Source of the DNA: Cyclobacteriaceae bacterium
GTDB lineage: Bacteria > Bacteroidota > Bacteroidia > Cytophagales > Cyclobacteriaceae
Assembly (NCBI GenBank): GCA_026129485.1
Contig: JAHCHY010000014.1
Location: 79,445-118,390, forward strand
Direction of reading: 5' to 3'
Length of the DNA stretch: 38,946 bases
Shown here: in pieces, positions 16,338 to 25,709 of the stretch
Position numbering within the stretch: the first letter of the stretch is position 1
Layout of the letters: every line of letters begins with the position of its first letter
Program-made: the position numbers and the translations under genes
Notes under the pieces: generated by a model
Told to the model about the DNA's origin: nothing
What the model saw: the letters and a program-made list of their open reading frames with translations, nothing else
The model's database searches: none

Positions 16338-17396
16338 TATTATAAGCGCTAATGTTTCAGCCCGGTTAATCTTCCCGCTTCGGGTATAAACAAATTGTTC
16401 TACAACGTGAATCGATTTTGGATTTTCATAACGCGAAAGTGCCTGGGCCAACGTTTGTGAAAGTGCCTGCTTTGTTTTCGGTTGCAGTGTGCCCTCAATA
16501 ATCAAGGCAACGGACTGCCCGAATTGTAGATGCGGAATACCAGCCACAAAAAAACAGTTATTAAGATTAAGCTTTTCAAAGACGGCAGCAATCAGGGATT
16601 CTGTTTTCTCCGGAATAATTTTTACGCCACCTGTATTGATCACGCCATCCATTCTTCCCAGCCAGCGAAACTGATCTTTGCTTACTAATTCAACTATGTC
16701 GTTGGTAATGATGGGTTCACTGCCAAGATGCGCAGTTTTAATGATTAAGCAATCGCTTTCATCCGTATCGATTTCAAATCCGGGTAGTACCCGGAAAGTA
16801 TTTTCAGGTGCGGGGCCGTTTAGCTTTTGAAGGGCAATGTGTGTCAGGGTTTCCGTCATGCCATAGGTAGCGTAAACAGCATTGGTAAAAGTGCGTAACT
16901 CACTCCGGACTTGCCCCGGCAGGGGAGCTCCGCCAATTATCACATTTCTGATTTTGTTCAGCCCTTCGCGCTGTGGCGATTTCAAAATAGCTTCTACCTG
17001 GTAAGGCACCAATGCAACAAAATCAATCGTAATACCTGCGCTTAACGATTGAAGCGGATTGGCTTCCGGTTGTGCGACTACGATGTTCATGCCAACCTCA
17101 AGCGCACGTACTAACATCATCAACCCGGCCACGAACGAAATATCCAAACATACCAATGCAGTTTGCCCGGACTTGAGGTTAAGATATTCAGCAGTAATGC
17201 GGGCGCTTGCTGCTAATTGATGCCGGGTAACGTCAATGCGTTTCGGTGTTCCGGTTGAGCCTGACGTTTGTAATGTAAAGCTTGTTTGTCCGTTTAACCA
17301 TTGACTACAGAATTCAGTAGCCGAAGAATGTTCAAATGCTCCGTTTTTAATTTCTTCAAACGTATAGCGATTACCATTTTCCAGCAACCAGGGCAT
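16329..17396 (-). CDS. menE: o-Succinylbenzoate-CoA ligase (short form)
   Basis: 355 residues, the short Bacteroidota form of the AMP-forming acyl-CoA synthetase family. It activates o-succinylbenzoate to OSB-CoA. Seen: the P-loop-like TLQTSGSTGTPKR (about 41-53), VIIGGAPLPGQVRSEL, YGMTETLTHIAL, and the hinge and C-terminal region GRMDGVINTGGVKIIPE with a late Lys in RSGKINRAE. ATG at 17396 starts MPWLLENGNRYTFEEI. It is the last gene of the minus-strand men cluster, 63 bases after menB; that gap holds a strong hairpin (17413-17450). The stop codon lies in the right arm of a palindromic repeat. Confidence 0.92.
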   Translation of the reverse strand: MPWLLENGNRYTFEEIKNGAFEHSSATEFCSQWLNGQTSFTLQTSGSTGTPKRIDVTRHQLAASARITAEYLNLKSGQTALVCLDISFVAGLMMLVRALEVGMNIVVAQPEANPLQSLSAGITIDFVALVPYQVEAILKSPQREGLNKIRNVIIGGAPLPGQVRSELRTFTNAVYATYGMTETLTHIALQKLNGPAPENTFRVLPGFEIDTDESDCLIIKTAHLGSEPIITNDIVELVSKDQFRWLGRMDGVINTGGVKIIPEKTESLIAAVFEKLNLNNCFFVAGIPHLQFGQSVALIIEGTLQPKTKQALSQTLAQALSRYENPKSIHVVEQFVYTRSGKINRAETLALIITT

Positions 17397-17412
17397 AGCT
17401 TAGTTTTAGGGG

Positions 17413-17450
17413 AGGTGTCAAGACAACTTTTGAAGTTGTGTCAGACACCT
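17413..17450 (-). repeat. Strong two-part hairpin between menB and menE
   Basis: Outer stem AGGTGTC (17413-17419) with GACACCT (17444-17450) and inner stem ACAACTT (17423-17429) with AAGTTGT (17433-17439), giving 14 paired bases around a 3-base loop with a small internal loop. In the men transcript no T-run follows, so this is not a typical terminator. It may attenuate or protect the mRNA between menB and menE, or be a dispersed palindrome. Confidence 0.6.
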
Positions 17451-17459
17451 TAAATTGAT

Positions 17460-18284
17460 TTATGGAAACTTAGGGAACTTGGAGAAGTCGGGTTCTCTTT
17501 TTTCCAGGAATGAATTTTTACCTTCTTTGGCTTCATCGCTCAGGTAATATAAGAGCGTAGCATTACCGGCTAATTCCTGAATACCGGCTTGCCCGTCAAG
17601 CTCGGCATTGAATGCAGACTTGAGCATACGAATAGCCAACGGACTCTTTTTCAAAATTTTCTGCGCCCACGCCACATACGTTTCCTCCAGCTTATCAAGC
17701 GGAACAACTTTATTCACAAGCCCCATGTCAAGAGCTTCCTGCGCATCATACTGATCGCACAAGTACCATATCTCACGCGCTTTTTTCTGCCCTACAATTC
17801 TGGCGAGGTAAGAAGCGCCAAAGCCGCCATCGAAGCTCCCCACTTTGGGGCCGGTTTGCCCGAAGCGTGCATTTTCTGCTGCTATTGTTAAATCACAAAC
17901 CACATGCAGCACATGCCCGCCACCAATTGCCCAACCGGCAACAGCAGCAATTACGGGTTTTGAAATGGAGCGAATGATTTTTTGCAGATCGAGCACGTTA
18001 AGGCGAGGTACGGTATCAGACCCGACATAACCACCGTGGCCGCGTACACTTTGATCGCCCCCGCTGCAAAATGCCTTGCCGCCTTCCCCGGTAAGGATTA
18101 TTACACCAACAGATTCATCTTCGCGGCAGATGAGCATGGCGTCAATCATTTCCTGAACGGTTAAGGGTGTAAAGGCATTATGCACTTCGGGCCGGTTGAT
18201 GCTGATGCGCGCAATACCATCGTATTTATGAAAAAGAATTTCTTTGTATTCTTTTATCGGTTTCCAATCGTAGTTAAGCTTCAT
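17460..18284 (-). CDS. menB: 1,4-Dihydroxy-2-naphthoyl-CoA synthase
   Basis: 274 residues, crotonase superfamily. MenB closes the second ring of the naphthoquinone, turning OSB-CoA into DHNA-CoA. Seen: [37 protein letters not shown] (oxyanion and bicarbonate-site loop), [46 protein letters not shown], and the C-terminal [18 protein letters not shown] tail; all are canonical and length is normal. ATG at 18284 lies inside the end of menD (overlap 11 bases), so the two are translationally coupled. It is followed by menE after 63 bases. Confidence 0.96.
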   Translation of the reverse strand: MKLNYDWKPIKEYKEILFHKYDGIARISINRPEVHNAFTPLTVQEMIDAMLICREDESVGVIILTGEGGKAFCSGGDQSVRGHGGYVGSDTVPRLNVLDLQKIIRSISKPVIAAVAGWAIGGGHVLHVVCDLTIAAENARFGQTGPKVGSFDGGFGASYLARIVGQKKAREIWYLCDQYDAQEALDMGLVNKVVPLDKLEETYVAWAQKILKKSPLAIRMLKSAFNAELDGQAGIQELAGNATLLYYLSDEAKEGKNSFLEKREPDFSKFPKFP

Positions 18285-20007
18285 AACTCTTTTTTATTGC
18301 TTGTTTAAATTCCCGGAATGTGGCGGTGGCCTGCATCTGACTGCTCATTATCTCCAGTACTTTCGTTCGGCCATCAAAAGTAAAAAACTCTTTTAAAGCA
18401 ACATCCAGCGCTTTTGCAGTATTAGCCTGTAGATAATCTATATTAAACTCTTTGGCGAGATGCTGTGCCGTTAGCGCTTGCCGGGTTACAAAGTATTCAT
18501 CTTTCTGATCTACTAAGCCGGGGCCATCAATTAAATTAAAGATTACGCCTCCGTGGTTGTTGATCACCACCACACGCAGGTTAGGTAAGCTGTAGTTGTG
18601 CCAGAAGGCATTGCGATCGTAAAAGAAGGCGAGATCTCCTGTAAACAGGATATTAGGTACTTCGCTGCTCAAGGTATGCCCCACGGAAGTACTGGTGCAG
18701 CCATCAATTCCGCTGGTGCCGCGGTTGGCATATACGTGCACACCATTTTTCTTTTCGGATAGCCCGATTAAGTTGGCATAACGCACCGACATGCTGTTGG
18801 CTATGTGCAGATTGCAACGCGCAGGTAAGGCATCCATAATTTTGCTTACCGCAAACAGCTCGCCAAACGGAAGCCGCGAAAAGAATTTTTCATAACTATG
18901 GTTTGTACGATGCTCTTCCACATTCCACAACTGGCTGTAATTATTTTTTTTCTGAAGCTCAAACCGGGCAACAGCCGGTGTTGTGCTTAAGGCTGAGAAG
19001 AATTGCTTCGGATCAGAATAAATAATCCGCGTGAGCGATTGAAAAGGATCGGGCGCAATACCAGCCGGTTGAATGTGCCAGTGTTGTGCCGGGGTGTACT
19101 TTCGCAGAAACGTTTTCAGGTTTTTGGATATAACGGATTTCCCGAATGTGATAATAAGGTCGGGTTGCAGGGTAGCCTTGACATTGTCCGGTGCATGTGC
19201 CAGGAAAACATCGGCATACCGGATGGTTTTTGTGTAAGGATGAAAGTTTGAAATGATATCGCCCGCAAGGGCTGCACCTTGTATTTCGCAAAACTTTGTA
19301 GCGGCTTTTAGCACACCGGGTTGATTCTCCTGCTGACCTGCAATTACCAGGATACGGGTAAAGCCGGCTAACTCGTTCTGTAATCTTGCTTTGCTTTCTT
19401 TCGTTATTTCAGGTTGTGTAATTTCCGGTGTTACTACTTTAACGTTTTTACTGAAAGAAATCTTTTCGCCCGGCATGGGATAAAGCGGTTCCCGTAAAGG
19501 AACGTTAATATGAACTGGACCGTACGGGTATGTTTGCGATAACAAGACAGCCTCATTGACTACACGTTGAATATGCCAGTGTGAATCCGGGTGTGTGTAA
19601 TCAGCGGGCAGGTTATAAGATCGCTTTACATGCGAACCAAAGATATTTTCCTGCCAGATGGTTTGTCCATCCCACTGATCGATCCATTCAACCGGACGAT
19701 CGGCCGTAAAGATCAGGAGCGGCACTTGCTGAAAGAAAGCTTCGGCTACTGCTGGTGCGAAATTATAAGCAGCGCTTCCGGATGTGCATACCAATACAGC
19801 AGGCGAGTGAGTTTGTTGTGCAAGCCCCAGTGCAATGAAGGCTGCGCTTCTTTCATCGCTGAACGTGCGCGTGGTAATGCCTGCATGAGAAGCAAATGCT
19901 AACGTAAGCGGGGCGCATCTCGAACCCGGACAAAGCACTGCCTGTTGAATGCCCTGTTGTGCGCAAATCTCGGCAATGTCGTAAATGGGTTGGAGTCGGG
20001 CGGCCAC
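18274..20007 (-). CDS. menD: SEPHCHC synthase (2-oxoglutarate decarboxylase activity)
   Basis: 577 residues, thiamine-diphosphate-dependent. MenD adds the succinyl semialdehyde carbanion from 2-oxoglutarate to isochorismate. Seen: N-terminal [31 protein letters not shown] with the catalytic Glu, [36 protein letters not shown], and the C-terminal ThDP/Mg motif [15 protein letters not shown] through [16 protein letters not shown]. The start is GTG at 20007, immediately after the menF TAA stop; no early in-frame ATG is available. Its end overlaps menB by 11 bases. Confidence 0.95.
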   Translation of the reverse strand: MAARLQPIYDIAEICAQQGIQQAVLCPGSRCAPLTLAFASHAGITTRTFSDERSAAFIALGLAQQTHSPAVLVCTSGSAAYNFAPAVAEAFFQQVPLLIFTADRPVEWIDQWDGQTIWQENIFGSHVKRSYNLPADYTHPDSHWHIQRVVNEAVLLSQTYPYGPVHINVPLREPLYPMPGEKISFSKNVKVVTPEITQPEITKESKARLQNELAGFTRILVIAGQQENQPGVLKAATKFCEIQGAALAGDIISNFHPYTKTIRYADVFLAHAPDNVKATLQPDLIITFGKSVISKNLKTFLRKYTPAQHWHIQPAGIAPDPFQSLTRIIYSDPKQFFSALSTTPAVARFELQKKNNYSQLWNVEEHRTNHSYEKFFSRLPFGELFAVSKIMDALPARCNLHIANSMSVRYANLIGLSEKKNGVHVYANRGTSGIDGCTSTSVGHTLSSEVPNILFTGDLAFFYDRNAFWHNYSLPNLRVVVINNHGGVIFNLIDGPGLVDQKDEYFVTRQALTAQHLAKEFNIDYLQANTAKALDVALKEFFTFDGRTKVLEIMSSQMQATATFREFKQAIKKSYEA

Positions 20008-21150
20008 TTAATAAAATAGTTTTTTCAGGTTATGCATTTTTATCTCGGTTTCATTCCATTCATCGCCAGGTACAGAATCAATGGTAACACCGGCACCTGC
20101 ATAAAAGCGAACCTGGTTGGCAAAGAATTGCATGCATCGGAGATTTACGTACAGCTGTGATTGGTTCCGGATATTTAAAGGGCCGAGATAACCGCTATAA
20201 AATTCGCGCGGGTAACCTTCGTGGTTTTGCAGAAACTCCAGGGCCGACTCCAGCGGCATACCACACACGGCCGATGTAGGATGAAGCAGTTTAAGCATAA
20301 CAGAACCTAATTGCGGAAAGTTGGTGGCTTGCATATCCACTTCAAATTCAGTTTTCAGATGCAATACATTACCGGCTACAATAGTCTTGGGGCCATGTTC
20401 TTCGTATTCGCGCAACCTTATTTTCTTAAAGCAGCTTATAATGTACCGGCTTACCAATGCCTGCTCCTCAATTTCTTTTTGAGTCCACGCTACGGTTTTG
20501 AGGTTAGTATCGGGCGAATAGGGCAGGGTGCCTGCGAGAGCTATGGTTTTAAACCGGTTCCGGGAAACACGCACCAACAATTCAGGTGTGGCGCCCATCC
20601 AGGTTCCCGTTTGCGGAGATGAGATGAAGGATACAAATGCCTGCGGATGTTTTTCACAAAGCCGTTCGAACATCGCAACGAGATCAACTGTTTTATCGTA
20701 AGCGGAATCCTCAAACCGCGATGGAACAACTTTCTCGAAAGCGCCTGATGCGATTTGGGAGATGCTTTGATTAACCAATTCTTCGTAGTTAACCGGTAGG
20801 GTTTGACCTGTTGCCTTAAAGTGATAATCTTTTTGGGTTGCCGGATTTATTTCTGCATTCGGTAGCTTTCCTTCAACCAGTTCACCATTTTCAAAGCGGT
20901 AGAGTGTTTCTGCCGGGAAAATTATTTTTTGTGCTGATGGATCAAACGGTGCGAAGGCAAACCCGGGTGCAGCATTCTCGAGGCTGATTTCATTTTCCAG
21001 CACTATCTCGCGGGTAATCAACAGGTATTTTTCATCCAGCGCGGGTGTCTTCCACAGGCAAAAGGAATTACCCCGTTGCAAGGCATTGCCGATCAACCCG
21101 GATATAATCCTGGTTTCGGTATGCGCTGCTATGCTTCCGGCTGATACCAC
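20008..21150 (-). CDS. menF: Isochorismate synthase
   Basis: 380 residues, chorismate-binding (anthranilate synthase I-like) fold. It converts chorismate to isochorismate, the first committed menaquinone step. Seen: YEELVNQSISQIASGAFEKVVPSR, FVSFISSPQTGTWMGATPELLV, TIALAGTLP, HLKTEFEV, LHPTSAVCGMP, and the end GAGVTIDSVPGDEWNETEIKMHNL with the metal-binding Glu. The likely start is GTG at 21150: an in-frame stop lies 21 bases upstream, and no ATG occurs early. It begins 7 bases after the menI stop and is followed directly by menD. Confidence 0.93.
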   Translation of the reverse strand: MVSAGSIAAHTETRIISGLIGNALQRGNSFCLWKTPALDEKYLLITREIVLENEISLENAAPGFAFAPFDPSAQKIIFPAETLYRFENGELVEGKLPNAEINPATQKDYHFKATGQTLPVNYEELVNQSISQIASGAFEKVVPSRFEDSAYDKTVDLVAMFERLCEKHPQAFVSFISSPQTGTWMGATPELLVRVSRNRFKTIALAGTLPYSPDTNLKTVAWTQKEIEEQALVSRYIISCFKKIRLREYEEHGPKTIVAGNVLHLKTEFEVDMQATNFPQLGSVMLKLLHPTSAVCGMPLESALEFLQNHEGYPREFYSGYLGPLNIRNQSQLYVNLRCMQFFANQVRFYAGAGVTIDSVPGDEWNETEIKMHNLKKLFY

Positions 21151-21157
21151 TCCAGCG

Positions 21158-21583
21158 CTATCGTTTATCTAATACAGCCATTGTTATGCGGCTTATACAA
21201 ACAAGTTCCTGCTGTTCGTTTACAATCCGTATTTCCCACACCTGGGTTCGTTTGCCAATGTGAACCGGTTTGGCTGTTCCGGTAACATAGCCATCGCGAA
21301 CACTTTTGATGTGGTTGGCGTTTATCTCCAGGCCAACGCAATATTGCACGGCAGCGTTCACACAACAGGTAGCGGCCACACTGCCTAACGTTTCGGCCAA
21401 TACTACTGAAGCGCCACCATGCAATAATCCAAGGGGCTGACGGGTTCGGTTGTCAACCGGCATACGGGCTTCAATAAAATCGGTTCCCACGCGGGTATAC
21501 TCAATACCGAGGTGTGCCACCATCGTATTGGGCGATCGTGCATTTAGTATTTCTGGCGTTATTTCAGGACTTATCAGGGACAT
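21158..21583 (-). CDS. menI: Hotdog thioesterase, probable DHNA-CoA thioesterase
   Basis: 141 residues, PaaI/YdiI-type hotdog fold. In this operon it most likely hydrolyses DHNA-CoA to DHNA, the step after MenB. Seen: GLLHGGASVVLAETLGS with the catalytic Glu64 and the HGG of the active site, and VGLEINANHIKSVRDGYVTGTA. Length is normal. ATG at 21583 begins the men transcript, followed by menF after 7 bases. A paralogous thioesterase with another acyl-CoA substrate cannot be excluded by sequence alone; the operon is the main evidence for the name. Confidence 0.85.
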   Translation of the reverse strand: MSLISPEITPEILNARSPNTMVAHLGIEYTRVGTDFIEARMPVDNRTRQPLGLLHGGASVVLAETLGSVAATCCVNAAVQYCVGLEINANHIKSVRDGYVTGTAKPVHIGKRTQVWEIRIVNEQQELVCISRITMAVLDKR

Positions 21584-21615
21584 GCGTTCAGGGGCTGCGT
21601 TTAAAACTATTTCCT

Positions 21616-21623
21616 TATTTTTG
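21616..21623 (+). promoter_or_regulatory. -7 promoter box for the histidine phosphatase gene
   Basis: TATTTTTG, an exact TAnnTTTG match, 40 bases ahead of the TTG start at 21664. The predicted start of transcription near 21630 leaves a leader of about 34 bases. Confidence 0.5.
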
Positions 21624-21663
21624 CGCCCAATTTATAACAGATACCTCAAAACTTAATTAGAAA

Positions 21664-22305
21664 TTGAGCACTAAAAAAATATACCTGATCCGCCACGGCC
21701 AGACGGATTTTAACCTGAAGGGAATTGTGCAGGGTAGCGGAGTGGATTCATCGTTAAACGATAAAGGTGTTGCCCAGGCGGGAGCCTTTTTTGAGGCTTA
21801 TAAACATATTCCTTTTGACAAGATTTATACTTCAGCGCTGAAGCGCACCTGGCAGTCGGTTGCCGGGTTTATTGAGCGCGGGATTCCGCATGAAAAGCTG
21901 AAAGGTTTAAATGAAATCAGTTGGGGAGCCAAGGAAGGCCAGCCCATTACGCCTGAAGAGGATGCTTACTACCATTGGATGCTGGATCAATGGCGTTTAG
22001 GCAACACGCACGAAAGGATTGAGGGTGGAGAAAGTCCTGAAGATGTATGGAAACGGCAGGACGAAGCGCTAACGCACATTATGAGCCAACAGAATGAAAA
22101 GCAGGTTTTGATCTGTATGCATGGCCGAGCCATCCGCATTCTTCTTTGCCGGCTGTTGAACTACCCGTTAAGGAGCATGGATATGTTTGAGCACGAAAAC
22201 CTGTGCCTGTACCTGCTTGAGCAAACGGGCGATCACTTTTCGGTGAGGAAACATAATGATACCGTACACCTGGAGAACCTGGTGGTTGAAACTGCGACTG
22301 CCTAA
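21664..22305 (+). CDS. Histidine phosphatase family protein (phosphoglycerate mutase-like)
   Basis: 213 residues. The RHG motif is in YLIRHGQTDFN with the phospho-accepting His; KIYTSALKRTWQSVAGF supplies the second Arg; the acid is in LNEISWGAKEG; and CMHGRAIRILLCRLL has the second His. All catalytic parts are intact. It could be a broad phosphatase (GpmB/CobC-like); the substrate is not evident, and it is not next to cobalamin genes. The start is TTG at 21664: a TAG lies in frame 6 bases upstream and the next residues STKKIYLIRHG are the usual N-terminus. It converges with the TPR gene, and the two stop codons overlap (CTAA at 22302-22305). Confidence 0.9.
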   Translation: MSTKKIYLIRHGQTDFNLKGIVQGSGVDSSLNDKGVAQAGAFFEAYKHIPFDKIYTSALKRTWQSVAGFIERGIPHEKLKGLNEISWGAKEGQPITPEEDAYYHWMLDQWRLGNTHERIEGGESPEDVWKRQDEALTHIMSQQNEKQVLICMHGRAIRILLCRLLNYPLRSMDMFEHENLCLYLLEQTGDHFSVRKHNDTVHLENLVVETATA

Positions 22306-23810
22306 GACTGGTCTTTTGCTGTATTAAGCAATTCCAGCTCAGTACGCGCTTTGCTATCAATGCTGTTTTTATATTCGTGCCGCGGGAAGCTCAGCGCCAG
22401 CTCAAAGTATTTACGGGCGCTTGCGAAGTCTTTCTGCTCTTTTGCAATATATCCCAATTGCAAAGCTGCATTTGCGCCAAAATACCAGGGGTTATTTTTA
22501 GTCATATCAATGCTTTGCCGGTAGAATAGCTTTGCCGCGCTTAGTTCCCCGGTTCGGTGAGCAAGCCTGGCTTTGCGGTAATAATATTCGGTTTGCTCTT
22601 TAACAGCAGGCAAGTCAGCTGGCGAAATAGTTTGTAAAGCAGCATTCGCTTCTTTGTAATATCCGCCATCGGTACTAAACCGGACTTTCGTTAATTTTTT
22701 ATTTGGCAGGCTACCGGTTTCGAGCTGAGAAGATGCATACCGGTCGGGCTCTGCCCTGGCGGTGCCGGTAATTTTTGCCTTGTCAAAATAAAGCTGTGCA
22801 TTGCGGGTATCATTCATCAGCCAGTAGTTAAGGGCAATCTTAAAGTGTGCGTCTTTTTTAAAGCTGATGCTGGGGTACACGTCAATAAATTTTTTAAACG
22901 ATTCAATAGAGCGTGCATGTTCCCCTTTTTGAAGCTGGATTTCACCACGCAGGTAATTGATATAATGCATGGGCAACCCCTGCGTTTGCTGATCGATTCG
23001 ATGAATGAGCTGCAAGGCCTCTTCGCTGCGGGCATCTTTTACCAGCATGTTTACACCCATAAACAATAATAACCGGTTGCCCGGCTGGTCTTTCAGGCAA
23101 TCGTTTATGCCCTCGGCCGCTTCCGCAAATTGCTGGTTGATGAATCCCTTAACAGCGAAATAGAGAATGCCGGCCTCGATGCTGAGCGATGACGGGGACT
23201 TGCGTAAATCAGCAAGCAGACTTTGACCTTTCATTACCGAACCTCTCATGCCCAATAAGCTCATAAACCATTGATATTTTTCGGGCACTGAGCCTACCAT
23301 TACCTGGATGGCCCCGGCAGTCTTTTTTAATGGAATAAAAGCCGGAAATTTTTTCTGGCAGTCATACACGAATTGGTTTGCCTTGCGGATTGACAGGACT
23401 GCATTTAGTTCCTGCCCCAGGTTTAAATAGCAGAATCCCCGTTGCAGGTGAATCTCGGCTTGCAGAAACAAAGACTCTGCCGAGGGAGCTAAACCTTCGA
23501 GGTATTTGAGGCGCTCTTTAAAGTTTTCGTCAAACCCGGCAAACTTTGCATGATCTTCCGTAATCAGAATCTGCAAGGTTTCATTCAGGGTTTGCACATA
23601 CATTTTGTGTAATGTGTTACCGGTATAGCGGGCCAACAGCTCGTTTGCCTTGTCGGGATTCAGGTTAACTACACACTCGTACGCTTTGAACAGGTCAGCA
23701 TCAAATTTCCAGTCCTCGTTGCCATTCGCATTCGCTATCCATGAAAACAAAAAAAGGCAAGTGGTTATACCTGCCTTTTTAATATGAGTTATGCGAATTG
23801 TGCTATTCAA
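22302..23810 (-). CDS. Exported tetratricopeptide-repeat protein
   Basis: 502 residues from a TTG start at 23810. This start gives a plausible signal peptide (NSTIRITHIKKAGITTCLFLFSWIANANG as seen in parts: IKKAG, TTCLFLFSW, ANANG) and overlaps the upstream stop by 8 bases. A longer frame from ATG at 23882 would overlap the previous gene by 80 bases with highly charged sequence and is less likely. The body is helical with TPR-type units (LYFAVKGFINQQFAEAAEGI, YLRGEIQLQKGEHARSIESFKKF, HFKIALNYWLMNDTRNAQLYFDKA, ALQLGYIAKEQKDFASARKYFELAL). The likely place is the periplasm, as an assembly or scaffold protein. It is last of a nif3-like, coiled-coil, TPR operon. Exact role unknown. Confidence 0.82.
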   Translation of the reverse strand: MNSTIRITHIKKAGITTCLFLFSWIANANGNEDWKFDADLFKAYECVVNLNPDKANELLARYTGNTLHKMYVQTLNETLQILITEDHAKFAGFDENFKERLKYLEGLAPSAESLFLQAEIHLQRGFCYLNLGQELNAVLSIRKANQFVYDCQKKFPAFIPLKKTAGAIQVMVGSVPEKYQWFMSLLGMRGSVMKGQSLLADLRKSPSSLSIEAGILYFAVKGFINQQFAEAAEGINDCLKDQPGNRLLLFMGVNMLVKDARSEEALQLIHRIDQQTQGLPMHYINYLRGEIQLQKGEHARSIESFKKFIDVYPSISFKKDAHFKIALNYWLMNDTRNAQLYFDKAKITGTARAEPDRYASSQLETGSLPNKKLTKVRFSTDGGYYKEANAALQTISPADLPAVKEQTEYYYRKARLAHRTGELSAAKLFYRQSIDMTKNNPWYFGANAALQLGYIAKEQKDFASARKYFELALSFPRHEYKNSIDSKARTELELLNTAKDQS

Positions 23811-24594
23811 CTTTTTTGGCTCGTTTTGCCGGGGCCGCCTTTTTTGGTTTTGGCTCTTCTTCCATCGATCCCAAATCCACATCGGCTAAAATCCGGCCTG
23901 AGTGCTCATCAATTACAATCTTTTTCTTTTCACGAATTTCGGCAATCTTTTGCGGAGGGATAATGATGTTGCAACCTTCTGCGGCACCTCTTACCACGCG
24001 CACAACTGCCAACCCATTCGACAGGCTGCTTCTTAAACGGGTATAATGCTTCAGCAGCTTATCTTCAATTTTCTTTACAGCCTTTTCGCGTTCGGTCAGC
24101 AATTTCTTTTCCTCTTCCTCGCTCTCAGCCAAAATACTATCCAGCTCGTCTTTCTTGGTCTTCAGATCTTCTTCCTTGTCTTTAATTACCGATTCAATAC
24201 CGGCAATCTCAACTTTCTTGGCTTCGATCTTGTCTTTGGCTTCTTTAATACGCTTTTCGCAGATCTGAACTTCAAGCTCCTGAAGTTCTATCTCTTTGGT
24301 TATCGCATCAAACTCGCGGTTATTCTTAACGTTCTTTTGTTGCTCGTTGTATTTTTTTACCAGCTTTTCAGCCTCTTTTATGCCTTCCTTGTTCTTTTTA
24401 ATGGTGTCTTCCAGCTCTTTCTGTTCCCCTTCAAACCGGGCTAACCGGGTGCGGTAGCCTTCCATTTCGTCTTCCAGGTCCTGAACCTCATCGGGTAAAT
24501 CACCCCTCAGTTTCTTGAGTTCGTCCAGCTTTGAGTCTATTGATTGTAATTTTACTAAGGCTTCGAGTTTCTGCGCAACTGTTTGATTTTCCAT
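23803..24594 (-). CDS. Coiled-coil protein with degenerate zinc-ribbon domain
   Basis: 263 residues. Residues about 10-185 are a long charged coiled coil (LDELKKLRGDLPDEVQDLEDEMEGY, EAEKLVKKYNEQQKNVKNNREFDAITKEIE). The end (about 205-245) matches the C4 zinc-ribbon domain found behind such coiled coils (zf-RING_7 family): GCNIIIPPQKIAEIREKKKIVIDEHSGRILAD. In homologues this region holds two Cys pairs; here only one Cys remains and the C-terminal pair is replaced by Asp and Ser, so zinc binding is probably lost. The family occurs next to Nif3-like genes, as here (3 bases after). A basic KPKKAAPAKRAKKVE tail follows. Function unsettled; nucleic-acid or ribosome association has been proposed for the family. 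Confidence 0.85.
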   Translation of the reverse strand: MENQTVAQKLEALVKLQSIDSKLDELKKLRGDLPDEVQDLEDEMEGYRTRLARFEGEQKELEDTIKKNKEGIKEAEKLVKKYNEQQKNVKNNREFDAITKEIELQELEVQICEKRIKEAKDKIEAKKVEIAGIESVIKDKEEDLKTKKDELDSILAESEEEEKKLLTEREKAVKKIEDKLLKHYTRLRSSLSNGLAVVRVVRGAAEGCNIIIPPQKIAEIREKKKIVIDEHSGRILADVDLGSMEEEPKPKKAAPAKRAKKVE

Positions 24595-24597
24595 TAC

Positions 24598-25701
24598 TTA
24601 CAGGTAACAAATTGGATTGGTAACAACTTTTGAAAAAGCGATTGCAAAAGTAGGAAAATTTTCTCTCAAAAACGCATGCAGCAAGTCTTTCGTAAACTGC
24701 TCGCTTTCGTAATGACCAATATCGGCTATCAGGATTTTGCCATCCGCATCAAAGAATTCGTGGTATTTGAAATCGGCCGAAACATAAGCATCGGCCCCGG
24801 CTGCCATGGCCTTGTGTAACAGAAAACTGCCCGAACCGCCACAGATTGCAACTTTTTTAACCGCATTTTGGGGGATTGCTGTATGGCGGACACAATCTGC
24901 ACGCATTTTATTTTTGACATGCTTCAGGAAGGCAAGACCTTCCATAGGCTCAACCAGCTCGCCCACCATGCCCGAACCAACTTCTTGATTACCATTCTCT
25001 AATGCAGTAAGATAGTAGGCCACCTCTTCGTATGGATGATTCTTTTTCAGGGCATGAAGCACTTGTTCGCGGGCAGAAACCGGTAAGATCACTTCAACCC
25101 GGATTTCTGTGGCCCGCTCCGGTTTTCCTGGCGTGCCCTGGTATGGATTTGCTCCTTCTGTTGGCAGGTATGTGCCCTCGCCAGCCACGTTGAAGCTGCA
25201 GTTTTTATAGCTACCGATTTGCCCGGCTCCGGCTTCGTAAAGTTTTTGGGTTACGGCCTCGGCTTGTGCTGCGGGAATAAAAGTAACAAGCTTAAGCAAG
25301 GTGCCTGGTTTGGGGGCAAGGATTTCCAGGTTGACAAGGCCAAGCTGTTCGGCTATTTTTTTGTTTACCCCCGTATGTACATTATCTAAGTTGGTATGAA
25401 TAGCATAGATCGCGATATCGTTCCTGATGGCCTTGATCAATGTTCGTTCTACATAATTCTGGCCTGTCAGCTTCTTAATTCCTTTAAACAGGATGGGGTG
25501 GTGCGCCACTACCAGGTTACAGTTTTCCCGGATGGCTTCTTCAACTACAGCCTCGGTGCAATCTAATGTAACCAATATGCCCGTTACAGTTGCTTTCGGG
25601 TTGCCGGTAATCAGCCCGCTGTTGTCGTAATCTTCCTGGTAAATCCGGGGAGCCAGTTGTTCCAGTTTTGCGGTAACATCTTTTATGGTTACAGTAGCCA
25701 T
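24598..25701 (-). CDS. Nif3-like dinuclear metal-centre protein
   Basis: 367 residues, the long form with the inserted PII-like middle domain (about 130-235, with YEEVAYYLTALEN). Seen: YDNSGLITGNP, the metal ligands in VVAHHPILFKGIKKLTG, YAIHTNLDNVHTGVNKKIAEQLGL, and the C-terminal VAICGGSGSFLLHKAMAAGADAYVSADFKYHEFFDADGKILIADIGHYESE with further metal ligands. These proteins form hexamers around two metal ions; the biochemical role is not settled, and the name GTP cyclohydrolase 1 type 2 used for some is doubtful. ATG at 25701. It heads an operon with the zinc-ribbon-like gene and diverges from lpxK. Confidence 0.93.
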   Translation of the reverse strand: MATVTIKDVTAKLEQLAPRIYQEDYDNSGLITGNPKATVTGILVTLDCTEAVVEEAIRENCNLVVAHHPILFKGIKKLTGQNYVERTLIKAIRNDIAIYAIHTNLDNVHTGVNKKIAEQLGLVNLEILAPKPGTLLKLVTFIPAAQAEAVTQKLYEAGAGQIGSYKNCSFNVAGEGTYLPTEGANPYQGTPGKPERATEIRVEVILPVSAREQVLHALKKNHPYEEVAYYLTALENGNQEVGSGMVGELVEPMEGLAFLKHVKNKMRADCVRHTAIPQNAVKKVAICGGSGSFLLHKAMAAGADAYVSADFKYHEFFDADGKILIADIGHYESEQFTKDLLHAFLRENFPTFAIAFSKVVTNPICYL

Positions 25702-25709
25702 TGATTGTG

